Source: Liriodendron chinense (lineage: Eukaryota; Streptophyta; Magnoliopsida; Magnoliales; Magnoliaceae). Taken from it: a stretch of DNA of 64,000 nt. The notes beneath the pieces were generated by a model. The model made no database searches. It had not been told where the DNA came from and worked only from the letters and a program-made list of their open reading frames with translations. Shown one piece after another: positions 34,976 to 47,757 of the stretch. The translations under genes were made by a program, and so were the position numbers. The stretch covers positions 1,178,001-1,242,000 of the forward strand of contig ML058440.1 of NCBI GenBank assembly GCA_003013855.2. The letters run 5' to 3'. Numbering within the stretch: the stretch's first letter is position 1; every line of letters begins with the position of its first letter.

Positions 34976-35917
34976 TAGCCACTCAACTGACGGATCCCGC
35001 CTTGGATAAGATGCACATCAACTGGTCTTAACGATGTATTTCAGACGTTTCAGAACTCTTTGGTTACGGTTTTCGATGATAACCATAGTCCCCTTTGATT
35101 TAGTTTCGTATCTCGATCCGAGATGAAATAAATTTATGCAATGGATGCAAATGAGTACAGTACAAAGTAACTATGCTTTATGCATGATCGAGAGAGGATT
35201 GCATTTATGCTAGATGTTCAGTGTATCAGAAAAATTATGCATTTGATTTGATCAACCCGCTTCGTATATATCTTTATGTCGTCGATATTTTGCCCTCTCG
35301 TCTTTGCGATCGTGATTGATTTCACTTGGCATTAGTAGATATTTGGGCCATCAGGGCACTTCCTAGGGCCTATTTACGATTTGATCGGAGGATTTGGTGA
35401 ATACCTGTTACGATCGTCTTTGGATAGGGGTGGATTATGTCCACGAGGATCGCAGTGTGATCGCATTCCGATTTACCTAGTGTAAGTCGATTTCTGAGCC
35501 AACAGGGCACTTCTCAGGGCTAAAAACGACTAAGGGGTGGGCCTGCTGACCACTTAATTAGGGTATTCGGGGCTCCTGAGTTCGGATAACCTTGTTGTGG
35601 TACAGGATTATGATATATCATGTTATGGCAGAGAGAAGTTCCCCTCTCGAGTTCAATCAAATTCCGTCCAATTCCTCTCGATTTTGGCCGTTTTCGGCTC
35701 TTTCGGAAGGGTTTTCGAGGTTTGCAATTTTGATTAAGTGTTGGCCTTTTTGATTAAATTGCTGATTTGGCCCACCTAACATCGACCGTTGGCGAATCTA
35801 GTCCGGGGGATGGATAGAGGACATAGATGTGTGTCCAGGAGGATCGGTTTGATTGAAAATTGATTTAGATTGAAGGCGGGCCACATCATAGAAGGCCCCA
35901 CCTCCCAATTAGTGTTT

Positions 35918-36640
35918 GGGCGCACCTACTATGGGATGTGGGCGCATGTGGCTGAGGTGGGCGCATGTGCCCTCTCCCTCAAGCGCATGTGATGAGAAGA
36001 AAAGGAAGGAGAGAGAGGATGGATGGGAGGTGAGCGCATGTGCCTCTCCCGGGCGCATGAGGCCTGCATGGGATCATGTCATTATGCCCCTTAGTGCATA
36101 TTTGCACATTCTCCCTCCAAAGTATGGGCGCATGTCATGCGCCTTTGGAGAAATTTGAATCTTCTCCTTCCGGTGGGAGAAATCCCTTTCCGGCGATGGC
36201 ATCCGACGAGGGTATGGGCGCATGTCTATAGCCCACGGAGGATACCGGCAAGGATTTTTACCTTGTTCTAATGATCCTTTCCAGAAAATGAAGCCTCTCT
36301 CTCTCATTTAGAAGTGAGGGGGGTATTTATACTATGTTAATCGGGTATCGGGTACCTGGCGAATGTTGTCTGCAAAAGGGAGGGCACGCATGCATTTGGA
36401 GAGAGGAGTCATGCGCATGTGATGGGGATCATGCGCATGTCACCATGCATCAGGCGCATGTGGCTTGGTATGGGCGCATGTGGCCTCTGTGTTGGCCGCA
36501 TGTGGCCTCACGTAGAATATTTTCATGATTTTTGTATTTTTATTTTATTTAGAATATTGAAAAGGAAGAGAGAGAGCTCTCATACGCATGTGGTGAGAGG
36601 GCAAATGCATGTCTCCTCATGGCATCCGCATGTGGAGAGA
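35918..36640. repeat. Clustered GGGCGCATGT motifs in the giant LTR
   Basis: GCGCATGT or close variants occur more than a dozen times, irregularly spaced, e.g. 35930, 35941, 35960, 36044, 36126, 36216, 36413, 36434, 36461, 36474. This lies around the TATA box of the LTR and may be a degenerate minisatellite or a cluster of binding sites. Confidence 0.65.
36324..36331 (-). promoter_or_regulatory. TATA box of the giant LTR
   Basis: Minus-strand TATAAATA followed by CCCCCC and a GAGAGAGAGAGG tract. Its position about 975 bp inside the LTR start fits a U3 promoter. Confidence 0.5.
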
Positions 36641-37310
36641 GAGTGGACGAATGCATGTTCCATTATTTGGAATATTTCAGGTTTCACGCTCCGACGGCCA
36701 GAGGGGGGGCTACCTTTTCGGAGACCGAGGTCACTGACGCCAAGCTGTTTTTAGGCCATGATCAACCTCCTGAATGAACGGGGTAGGGTACCGATAGTCA
36801 TCTGCTATGAATTTTGGTAGTTCCTTCCCAATTTGGACCCTCCCGAATATCTCTTTGCATAGGAATATTGTTCCGGGAAGCGCGCACGTAGAAATATATA
36901 CCACAAGAACTTTAAACTTGTTACTTAAGGTTTTTTGGGCATTCCGGATCATTTGGCGGCCATCCACATGTCTGATTCCAGTCCAAAATGGTACCTGTAG
37001 GCTTTCGGGCCCTTACAGTCGGATACGACCAGGGCAAAACGCATTTGGAAGCCTGCGGGTAAAGATATGCATCGCACGACTTCGAAACTTACAGGTTAAG
37101 GGTTTTAGGGCGTTTCGGATCATTTAGCAGTAATCCGCATGTCCGATTCCTCCTCAAAATAGCATTCGTAGGTTTTGGTCACGACCGCGCGTGTTAGCTT
37201 GCACTGGCATTTTTGCGAGTATTTCGGATCTCAAAATCGGTTTGAATCGTCGTAGATGGACCGCTAAATACTATTTTATAATGGGTACGAATTTGAGCCC
37301 CAACAATGCA

Positions 37311-38516
37311 CTTCCAAGAAGCAATGCCAAACGTGCCCTTATTAATGACATACTTACAATAAGTGACCTAGATCTATAACACGTGCACTGCACGCACGAA
37401 TTTTGACAATTATTCCATACCTTACATGAAGTTCCCCTCTTGTTACCATGGAACAACTCCTGAAAAAACATCCCCTCTTCGCTTAGAAATGCCAATTTTT
37501 TTATGTTATTTCTTAATAAGTAATTGATGTTTGCTTTAAACAAACACTCTTAATAATTAAAAAGTGATTAATAAAAGTACTTAATTTAACAACGCTGAAC
37601 AACCCCTAAACAAAGCTCGGTAAATTGCAAAGTTCAAACTATTGTTTGCATATATGCCATTGTCTGAGTGTATGGATACATTACTAATACAATGTGATGG
37701 TCGTGACCTAATAGTTGTATGATTGGATATGATCAATTTTTGGATCTTAGCTCTACTCAGCGCAACTGAGAAGTTAAGAGCAACCATCAAATCAAAATTA
37801 CCAGCATGTGATGTCCAACTTGAAAGACATGGAATTGCAATTACATTTTAGGCACCTTCACTGTAGTCATTTCTTCTGTTATCAAATTGGTTCATTACAA
37901 TTGAGTATCCAAACATCCCCCTTAATTAGAATTCCTTAGCCCAGATTTAACACCCCAATTTGATACCTTGGAATCAAGTGTAATCGAAGGTAAATGCACC
38001 AAAATGGTACATTTGGCGTCGCAGTTTTGGAGGTAATTAAATGAGAACACACTTTTTAGTGTGTTTTGAAATCCCTTTGTGTTGTTGTGAATATGATGTA
38101 ATTGGTATGAAGTGGTGTTTTTGCCCCCTTTTAAAAAGGTATGAGAGTTGCAAGAGTAACAAAAGTGTTACTAGGCAACTGATCTGTCATATACTTGGCA
38201 CGCTGATGATACCCCAAAATAATACAACCATCAGCTGCATCACTAAAATCACACAATAGAATGATCCGAATCATTTAAAAGTTGGCTGTCTAAATGGACA
38301 GTTAGAAAACGTTGGCGAGTCGCTTGTTTGTGAACATTGGTGGCCCACTTGATGATCAAAATTTCCTTATTTTTACTTTAAGTATATATTTCAACGGGTT
38401 TTTCACAATCATTTCATCAAATATCACATATGCACTAATTTGGAATATTAAAGTTGATTTAGTTAATCAAATTTAGGTTCCTACAAATATACTAAGTAAT
38501 TCCAATTCTAATTTGA
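37311..38516. other. Intergenic, nothing recognised
   Basis: AT-rich sequence with only short chance frames; no repeat ends or gene could be supported. Confidence 0.5.
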
Positions 38517-39866
38517 TGTAGGGAGAGATCCTCCGGATCAAGGGCGAGGATCGAGCACCTTCCTACAAGAAAAAGACCGAAAGGACCAAGAGAAAAGTTC
38601 AGGAAAATTGTTCAAAATTGTCGGGTCACCACACAGCAACGGAGGATCTCTCTACCCACACAAAGCAACTGCAAACTGCATCAAGCAGCTCTTCAATTCA
38701 GCCCACCGTCAAAGTGGGTTCCTCCATCAGATCAACCAACAGTTCGGCGACCTGCAATCACTGGTCACATCAGCACACGTTCCAGCTATGGTCCATTGTC
38801 CAGTTGTTGGAACCCACACATCAGCCGGCTCCAAAGAGAGGATCTCTCTCTCATCCGTGTGCAAGACGACCAGTAGTTGTGGACATCTTCTACACCCAGC
38901 AATCATTCTCAGCCGTCCATTGTCCCGATCATGGCAACCCAATGAAATCAATCTCCAGCGTGCAATGCCCAAACATCCAGCTGTTGGGATGCTCATTCTC
39001 AGTCATCCATTCGGTCTTCCACAGCAGCTGCTCACTTATGATCATTCAATGGGGGACAGATCCTTATCTCCAGCTGCAAAGTGGACCACCAAACAAACGG
39101 TATGGATGCGTGAGGCTATATCCAGCAAGCTTCCTATTTGGAGTTGGAAAGAGAATAGGAAACAAGGCTGCTGTTGGTTTTGAGGATTTCAAAACAGAAA
39201 AGGAAGCAACGTTTTCGGTTTTGGAGTTTCACCAGGAAAGTGTTATTCCCGTTTTTGGATTTCGGCCCGACTCGTGGGGCCCATCTTGATCATTTATGAT
39301 GATATGTTCCGTCCATTTCGTAGAGCTGCTCGACGCCGAGAAAACGCAACAAGTTTCACGTCGATCTGAGTTACGGATTGATCGTGGCGTCCAAAATGGT
39401 ACGAACTGTCCAGAAAGTTTCGAATTCCGCCCACTGAAACTAGAGATGGTCCAAGTGGCCCACTACTACTAATATGGAGAATCTAAGCCGACCATCTTGA
39501 ATATTACGTCGATATCAGTAAAACCACAAAGTTTCGTGTCAATCAGATATGTGGATTGCTCGTATCAGTGGAAGGAAGACGGTGCTAGCGTTATACAATT
39601 GCGCAGATTTTTCGATTTCTTTTCTAATTGTATTAGGATTCTTTTCTTCCTTTGCAAGTTAGTATTAAATACGAATTTAGGATTTAGTTTATTATTTAAA
39701 GCATGTTAATTATATTTATTGGAGGATTCATTCAATTATCAATAAATCAATTATTCAAAATTTATTTCCTTTTTTTTTTTTATCTTTTATTTCTTCTCGT
39801 GGATTCGAGAAACACTCGGTTAGGGAGACGGTGATCGACCTACCACGTATCCCCCTGCGTTATAAT
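38517..39866 (+). mobile_element. Probable solo or truncated LTR, plus strand
   Basis: It begins TGTAGGGAGAGATCCTCCGG. It ends with a leader-like stretch (TCTCGTGGATTCGAGAAACA, GGTGATCGACC, CCCCCTGCGTTA) that resembles, from memory, the 3' ends of plant LTRs. AGTATTAAATACG near 39661 could be its promoter. Two overlapping open frames (38608-39183 and 38618-39289) resemble no known protein and look fortuitous. No target duplication was found, so the borders are tentative. Confidence 0.4.
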
Positions 39867-41918
39867 TCAAAAATCAAAATACAAGTTTTGGATCTCAAGA
39901 CGTTGCAATTACAAGTTGCCAAATACAATTGAGGATTCCAATTCACATTAATTCTAGTGTGATTGTGAATTTGAATCTAATGTGGCCTAAAGAAATAGAA
40001 GAGCATGTGGAATTTACCTCGCAATATTTATAAGAATGCTTTTGAAAAATCATATATATTCGGGGAGTTATTTGATACTCTAATAGGATATGACACTCAA
40101 GGCCTACTTATTTTATTAATTATGACTTTAATGTAAATGAAATTATAAAGATTACAAATTATTCTACCAGACAACATTTACATTTGGTTAGGCCTGTGTT
40201 TGATTTATTGGTGATAAAATCATAAAGATAACATTTTCTTATTACTTTAAGTCAAATCATCATCAAAATATAATGATGTAACTATTTAGATTTAGAATTT
40301 TCATAGTAAAAGTGCAATGAGTACAAATTCTCTTTTAAATGCATATGTATTTAAATAATGAGTTCACGTTTGATTTTATGATTTTATGGTAGTAAAATTG
40401 TAATTGATGACGCATTTATTTTATATTATTTTAGTAAATGTGTTTGAAATTGGATTAATCCAAGTATCATATCATTCAGTCCTAGAAGGATGGTAGGAGT
40501 TGAGGTGGAATTCGAAATTTACTACATTTCTGTGCCCTATGTTAATGCATATGTTTTATCCACGCTATCCAGCCATACATGCCCTTTACTCGTGATAATC
40601 AAATTGCATATACATATTGGTGACCAACATCAATTGTTGAATCTAGTCCATTGGTAATGTAAAGCGGGCCACCGACCATTTAATGGCTCAGATGGACCAA
40701 AAGAAGACTGGTCGGGGTCAGAAGTGATCCGGACCATCAGGACTGTAAAAATGTAGTATTTCGCAATCCGAAATGAGTTTCTAGACATATAATATATGAT
40801 TTTAGAGTAGCTCGAGCTAATAAAGCCAACTAACCATGCTATGCGAGGTTGTCCATGCCGGAATTACGAGATTCGACTAAATCGACAGTCATTAGCCTAG
40901 TTTTATTTCAATTTTACTATTTATGGTAAGTTTTGTTTTAATCATAACTTTTGATCTGTAGCGTTTTAGAAGTCGTGCCCAACATGAAAAGGGCTTAGAA
41001 TAATTAATAGAACAACGTGGTTGAGCCCGTTTGAAAACTTTTTATTTTTAGCAAAAAACCATGAGTTCTAATAGGATTGAGAGACTTCTAGGGTTTAGTT
41101 CCTTATTTATATGTATTGTAATTCCGTTTTTAACATTCAATACAATTATCTCAATTTTTTAGAAATTATTTCCTTTAACCTCTTGTTTTTTTAAGTTATC
41201 TACCCGGTGAAAGAGATGATGTTCTTCTTACCAAGTCCTCTCTGCATTAGTCAATTACAATTACATGGTTCGCCAAATGTTGGTTTCACTTAATATAGTG
41301 TTTTTTCCATTGGAAGAATTTGATCCCAAACATGGGATTAACCTATTAAAATCCTATGCTATTTCTTTACATATAATCGTTATATAATAATAGTGTTAAT
41401 TCCACTTAATGCAAATCAATACCACGTAATTCTGCATTCCAAGCAAGCCTATTATCATTATGCTCTTCCCGAGTATTCAAGTTCTGTATGCATGGCAGGC
41501 TTTTCGGATAGATATTATATCATTGACATGAGTTGTAAGTCATATCGGCATTGGTGTACTGGAAGAATCGTATACGCAACTTAAAACATGATTTTCGACA
41601 ATTAACCACACCTACCATCATGTGGCAGTGATCTTTTACCAACTTTTCATTAATGCTTAGCCAACCAGCCACATCCATGTGCTTAGCCATTGTGGACGTG
41701 GCATACACGTTTGTGAATGAAGCCAATTAATTTGTGTAACCCACAGCAGACCGGTCGTGCTGAAGGTCATCAAAAACTAAATGTGGTCCACTTGATGAAT
41801 GGGTTGGATCTCTCATGAATTGGACACCTGGCGTAGTCATCGACCGATACAACCATCTTTGGATGCCCATGGGCTGGACTATGCTAACCGTTGGATCTGT
41901 AGATTTTTGGCCATCAAA
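39867..41918. other. AT-rich intergenic stretch
   Basis: No gene is seen. A short GGGCCACCGACCATTTAATGG block at 40669-40690 hints at another old transposon relic. Confidence 0.45.
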
Positions 41919-42282
41919 CGTGATGTATGTATTCTATCCACGCCGTCCATCTGTTTTTCCAGCTCATTTCACGAGCCTGAAGATGGGACAGATTCAAACC
42001 TCAAGTGGACCACACCACAGGAAAAACTGAGGATAATTTGCCATCCAACCTGTTCATAAGGTCATACTGACCTGGATGAAAGGAAAACACAAATTTCAGC
42101 TTGATCCAAAACTTTTGTGGCCCCCAAGAACTTTTCAATGGTAGGCAGGCGTTCAATCCCCACCGAGTCCTGTCGTGTGATCCACTTGAGCCTTGGATCT
42201 GCCTCATCTCTGGGCTAGATGAGCTGGAAAAATCGTTGGAGGCGTTTAATACACATACGTCATGGTGGACCCCACGGAGTCT
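41919..42282. repeat. Dispersed inverted-repeat element, copy A
   Basis: The ends are inverted: GTGATGTATGTATTCTATCCACG...GTCCATC at the left, and the complement at the right ending ACACATACGTCATGGTGG. The interior has CTCAAGTGGACCACACCAC and TGTTCATAAGGTCATACTGACC. No coding capacity. The long terminal inverted repeats suggest a MULE-type or foldback MITE. Confidence 0.75.
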
Positions 42283-42955
42283 GATCACCAGGGATATCGC
42301 TGGTGAGTAACGGGGAAATCCGCGTCCGGCGTACATTTAGGTAAAGCACACCAGGTGTACCTTCTGGATCTGTCAGTCGGGACTAGGTGGATGATTCTGA
42401 GATCCAAACGGCTGATCTAATAGGCCCCAAATCGAGGATGCCCTCGCAAATTTATAGAATTTGAAGATTCTATAATCCTAGGATGATCTTCTATTGAATC
42501 CTGACCCTTGCTATATTTTCTCCTTAAAAAATCCATTTGTAAGAAACTGACCGAACAATTTGAATCTTCCATTATCGAACACTCTCGACACCCCATGTGG
42601 ATTCCACCATATCAACGGTCTAGATCACTAAACCCATGTCCCCAAATGCACGGAATCAAGCAAAGTTTAAACGTAATGGGAGACGGTAGTACGCAGACTA
42701 CTTCGGACGCATACACCCACTTCAATATCATGAGCGTGGAAAAAGTGAGTCTGTCAATCTCAGAGAAGGCGTGGATGTCAATTCCGGTGAGGAGCCTTCT
42801 TAACATTTACGCAAGACGTTTCCCGACGAACGAATATCAGAACGTGGCCCACTCACTTCACATCAACGACGTTGATTGACATGGGTGGTTCTCAGGCCGG
42901 TTCGTCTGGTGCTTCTAGAATAAGTTATTCTATAAGGAGGAGGTTTGCGTACGGA

Positions 42956-43462
42956 GTAAACTCTGTGGGGCCCATCGTATTGTATGTGTCTTATCCACAC
43001 CGTCCATCCGTTTAATCAGATCAATTTAGGGCATGAGCTAAAAAATGAAGCATATCCAAAGCTTAAGTGGACCACACCATAAGAAACAGTGGGAATTGAA
43101 TGCTTACAGTTGAAAACTTTTTGAAGCCACTGAAGTTTTGGATCAAGCTAATATTCGTGTTTTCCTTTCATCCATGTCCGTGTTACCTTATGAACAGATT
43201 AGATGAAAAATAAACATCACTTGTAAGGTTTCAACGGTCGGTGTCATTATCCCCACTGTTTCGTGTGGTGTGGCCCACTTGAGCTTTGGATTTGCTTCAA
43301 CAATGGGTTCATGCCCTATTGTGAGCTGGCAAAACGGATGGGCGGTGTAGATAAGACATATACATAACAGTAGGCCCCGCAGAGCCTTATAGTGAACTGG
43401 TAAAACGGATGTACAGAGTAGATAAGACACATACCTAACAGTGGGCCCCACAGAGTTTACTC
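42956..43462. repeat. Dispersed inverted-repeat element, copy B, with one terminus duplicated
   Basis: It starts GTAAACTCTGTGGGGCCCA and ends with the exact complement TGGGCCCCACAGAGTTTAC, both 19 bp. At the right the terminal block (GTAGATAAGACA...GGCCCCGCAGAG) appears twice in tandem, at about 43330-43390 and 43397-43458. The 43283-43534 flank continues into the gypsy element target. Confidence 0.75.
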
Positions 43463-43534
43463 AGTATGCTATAGGGTACTGAGTTGCTCGGTAAGCAATC
43501 GGCGACCATTCTACAAATGACTGCACGTGGGGCC

Positions 43535-44057
43535 TGTTGTGATAATTCCTGTAACGAGCCGACCCGGTCACAAGACTTCGGAGCAAAGGAACAAACCGAT
43601 GTCTCAGTCTGTTCAAGAGGTCAACTCGGATCACAGCTAACTCAATGAGTAAATGGAGGCTGACCTTATCTCTGCTCCGAACGACATAGGGATAGGAGCA
43701 CATCCCCCCAAGATCGGAACGGCCCGAGATACTCGCCTGGATTTCCGGCGTAATACCAATCGTGATCTTAGCCTAGAAAATCTCCATTGAAGCCTATAAA
43801 TATAGGAGAACATTGCGATTACAGGTATGCAAAAAAATCTCTCTCAAAATGGTGTTTGCTATCCTTGAGGATAATCACTAACTTAGGTATCGGAGGGCTC
43901 ACGGCTGGATCCCAGCAACCCCCTTTGAACTTTCTTTTGTGTTTTACAGGACTTTGGTCCATATCCAAGCCTCGTACCTATCAGGAGATCAGTCGCATTT
44001 GTCCGTTCGTGTGCAAGTCATCTCACCTCGTATGTTGACCAATTTTCAGCGTCAACA
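43535..44057 (+). repeat. 5' LTR of the Tat element (523 bp)
   Basis: It begins TGTTGTGATAATTCC and ends GCGTCAACA. It has TATAAATA at 43795-43802. It is nearly identical to the 3' LTR apart from scattered substitutions and small indels, including loss of a GATCGAACA-like 9-12 bp stretch near 43949. Confidence 0.93.
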
Positions 44058-44058
44058 G

Positions 44059-44077
44059 ATTGACGCCGTCTGTGGGA
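44059..44077 (+). promoter_or_regulatory. Primer-binding site of the Tat element
   Basis: ATTGACGCCGTCTGTGGGA directly follows the 5' LTR. It has the TGRCGCCGTCTGTGGG form used by plant Tat-type elements. The cognate tRNA was not checked. Confidence 0.65.
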
Positions 44078-44923
44078 AACGACTGCAAAAATTATATTCA
44101 TTTGCTAACTCCTTCCTCCAAAGGCAGGAACTAATGGCCGGTGGAAGAGGCAATAGGAAGGGAAAAGCTCCTGCAAATGCCGAGCCTTCCTATGAGTTAC
44201 AATCTGAAAATGAAGGACTCATCCATGAGACTCCAGTCCTTCACCTTGGAAGTTCGTCTCGCCACTTAAATCTTCTAAGTGGACGGCAGAGGTCCCGAAA
44301 CCGCGGGGCCAGACTGTCTACGTTAGAAGAGCAAGTCGGAGGCGTTGCAGAACGTTTGGGTGGAGTGGACAGACGATTCGAGCATGTGGACGGAAAACTG
44401 GACGAAATTGCAGCCTTGCTAAACAATTTAGCTCGGCCTTCGCCCGTCCTTGAAACCAACCCTGAACCTCGGTTATTGCAACAAAGCTCTCATCCACCAC
44501 GGTCACTTTCCAACCATCCGCAAGCCGACGAAGACAAGGTTATGAGTCGAGCAGCGGGGCTTCACTCAAACGACCTAAGACACAGAATAGAAGAAAGGCG
44601 ATTCGCACGGGCTAGTCAAGGTCAAGATCGGGTGGATGATAATATCACCCCTCTTGAGGTCGAGTTGAAGGAGCTTCGGGAGAGAATCGGGGATATCCAG
44701 GGAGCACAACGCGTCCGAGCACCAACCGCAGCAGATGTCCTTGTGGATTCGTCTGAATCCCCGTTCACCGATGAAACTCGCGGCGAATCTCTTCCGAAAG
44801 GCTTCAAAATTCCTCAGCTCAAGCAATACTCCGGGATAGGAGATCCAGCCGAACATCTCAAGAATTTCAAGGTTCGAATGGAACTCCATGGAGTTAATGG
44901 GCACATCATGTGTAAGGCCTTCC

Positions 44924-46069
44924 TGTAACGCCCCAGATTTTCGAGATTTATTTGAAAATTCATTTTTAATTTATTTTTATTAATTATCGTACATTTACCG
45001 TTGATTTGTGAATAGCGGGACATCCGTAGGATATTCGATAGGGGACCCTTTATAAAAGTTGCTTAAAATGATCCCATAAACATCGTAGAAAGATCAGATT
45101 TTAAAAATCACGCACTTTTCAGATAATTACGAAAATACCATTATTTAAACTTAAGTTAAGATGCCATTTTTAAGTATTATAGTTTCTGACGATCACTTTC
45201 ACGCAAAACCCTGGATTTAAGCTTTTGGACACATATTAACCATACACGTCAAATTTCAGCCCTTAAATCATAGTAGAAGTGGTCCAATTGTCAACTTAGC
45301 CCCTTAACCCTTGATTTTCATGTCTATCGAGTAAGGAAAGTAGATGATTAGTCGTAGTCAAATATTTCTTTTCATATGAGTGACTTGGATTATCTTTATC
45401 ATGGACTAATAGTATGATTTGAGTGCCCCACCTTGATAAGCATCTTTCTTATGCGCGAAGTTATCCCGTTTTAGAAATTAACGAGTTACCAACTCTTTTT
45501 AAATCTGAACCTTTCAATTTACCCACTTCTCACCATCAATCGCTTCTCAAATTGGACCACTTATTATACTCATATGACTATGAGTTTACACAAAATTTGG
45601 ACCCCGATCTATAATCCTACACCGTTGAATCACAAAGCCAACCCCTTCCTTTTTCGCCAAAAGTTAAAATTTCAGATCTAGGCATTTCTCACCATCAATC
45701 AACCACTAAACTTTGTACAATTGTTTGCCTATCATGACTACATATTTTCTCAAAATTTGGACCCTGATCATCAAGCGTAGACCGTTAATTGAGATCTAGC
45801 CCATTTTAACACCCGTTAGGCCATTTTCAAGGATCGGCCAATCTAGAATGTGGATCATCAAGAAATTTACGTATTCTGACTCTACTCTTCGAGCTTGATA
45901 AGATGAACGGATTGTAATTGATCAAAGATCACCCGAATATTGAGATTTGAGAAACCCACCTCAAGAGGTTGTTATACAAGACCTCGCGTGCACATCCCTC
46001 TCCATATTTCTACTACGCACCTCCAAATCCTTCTCCTAACCTTAGCCTCCATGCCTTAGAGAAAGAAAG

Positions 46070-46124
<55 letters not shown>

Positions 46125-47757
46125 AGAAGTTCTTTCTCATATTTTTCCAGCGGCTAGGATCTTTTACAACCCTCTTCTTCTAAGTCCATCCTAAGGTGAG
46201 GATTTTCCTTCAAGCCTTTCATTAATAATACCACGATTATCATAAGTTTCTTTTGTGGCATGTGAAGTTATTTTGTTTTGAATTGCTTATCCATATAACA
46301 TAAAGTTTGATGTGAGATTTGTAATGAATATCATTGTCTGGTGATGTGATTCCTTGTTTAGATTTTTTACTAAGAATCATGTGTATTTGTGTTATTTTTT
46401 TGAGATCTATGCCCTTATTTTCTTAGTCCATGTATTACAAGTAAGATTGATTTTCATATTGTGATATGAAATATGTGTATAAGATCATCATATAGACATC
46501 CCATTATTGTATACTCTTTGTCCCTAAGTTGGTAAAATTATTCGATGTAGAGAGATGGAACCTGTGAGAGGTGTCCATGATGGAAGAATATATCTTGATT
46601 TAACTGAGAGAATGAAGTGATTGTTTGTTAATGGATCCTTACATGTACATGATGCTTGATTGGATCCATTTACATTACATCGATATTTTAATGAATTTGG
46701 TCATGATGTACAACATTGGCTTTTTGGGACATGATGAAATCATAAAACGGGACAATGAGTGGACACTAATGGTATACAAATTCTCATGAGCCGGGGTTGG
46801 TACTATGGACACTAATCCCGTGTTGTCGGCCTATGCTGGGTTGCTTGCGACTCCCCATAGTGACCATTGAGTTTTATTTAAATCGGTTGTATGCGAAAAC
46901 ACTTAAATAAAGGTGAAACTAAAGTCATGCATTCACTGGGCTCCATGTGGGTGTACGAAATTGAGAATAAGCTAGAGCATCCTACTTCTCCTGTACACTG
47001 TCACGTGTAGATTTGGGCTATGAGCATCCCGTTTCTCACGTGGTCGGGCAAAACTATGGGCTTGTGCGTCCCAGGAACCTCTGGTGACTAGTGGCTAGCA
47101 TGAAGTCATAACAGGGAGTCTCTCACTTCATGGATTGTGATTCTAGCCAGGGTGCCTTAGCCAGAGTATGCATTCCATGCATCGCATTAACAAAGATTTT
47201 TAGTTGGTTGTTTTGATTTGATTAAATGATAATATACTGCTTGCGTTTACTTTGTACCGTTATTATTATTCTTGATTGTCTTGGAGGAAATATTCCCCAC
47301 TATGATAGCGTTTAACGCTATCGCAAACACAATTTAGGTGATGCAGGTGAAGATCCAGGTATTGAACTCGATTTTTAAGGAGAAGAGTTCGATGGTTCAT
47401 ACGATCACATGGCGGATGACAATGTTAGAGAAATTTAGTCGATGTTTTCATTTATTAAATGTTTCTTTTGAGTAGTTGATACATTTATGGAATTGTAATA
47501 AGTCTTCAAGAGAAGACAATAAGTTTTCAAGAGAAGACATAGATTGGTATTTTAGTTAATTAGTGAAGATATTGGTTGGTTCCCTTATTTAAATATTGAT
47601 GATGATGTAGTGAGTTTGATAGAATAAGATGATAATTGTTTCCGCTATTGTGCTTGAATTCTATATTTCATTATTTGACAAATTAGTTATTCCATAAGTT
47701 ACTTGGGAATTCGGCTGTTGTGTTATACACGAGAGTCGAAAATCTCGGGTCATTACA
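44924..47757 (+). mobile_element. Solo LTR (2.8 kb) inserted in the Tat gag
   Basis: It starts TGTAACGCCCCAGATTTTC and ends AAATCTCGGGTCATTACA, ends typical of Del/Tekay-type LTRs from memory. The 5-bp repeat CTTCC flanks it (44919-44923 and 47758-47762). It includes the GA microsatellite at 46056-46121 and a GATGCAGGTGAAGATCCAGG stretch at 47341-47360. No coding domains are present. Gag reads in one frame on both sides, so this arrived after the Tat element. Confidence 0.88.
46056..46121. repeat. (GA)n microsatellite
   Basis: An imperfect then perfect AG run of about 60 bp within the solo LTR. Confidence 0.95.

Larger units (their letters stand above)
33386..37305 (-). mobile_element. Giant solo LTR (3.9 kb), minus-strand orientation
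   Basis: The block starts TGTTAGAAC and ends CCCCAACA, so its ends are the 5'-TGTTR...YAACA-3' of an LTR. The 5-bp repeat ATGCA abuts it on both sides (33381-33385 and 37306-37310), the duplication made by an LTR-retrotransposon integrase. On the minus strand there is a TATA box (TATAAATA, 36324-36331) about 1 kb from the TGTTGGGGCTC end. Near the other end lies a GGGTTTCCACGTAAAAATC block (33718-33742), typical of plant LTR leader regions from memory. I see no gag, protease, RT or integrase and no second LTR inside, so a solo LTR is the best reading. A large non-autonomous element without LTRs is the alternative. Confidence 0.7.

Noticed and set aside
36731..37127. Small open frames on both strands at the right end of the giant LTR
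   Set aside because: Short, no family resemblance, and they lie in the U3-like part of the LTR upstream of its TATA box.
38608..39289. Two overlapping open frames of 191 and 223 codons
   Set aside because: They overlap in different frames, resemble no protein family, have low-complexity Ser/His-rich content and lie inside LTR-like sequence.
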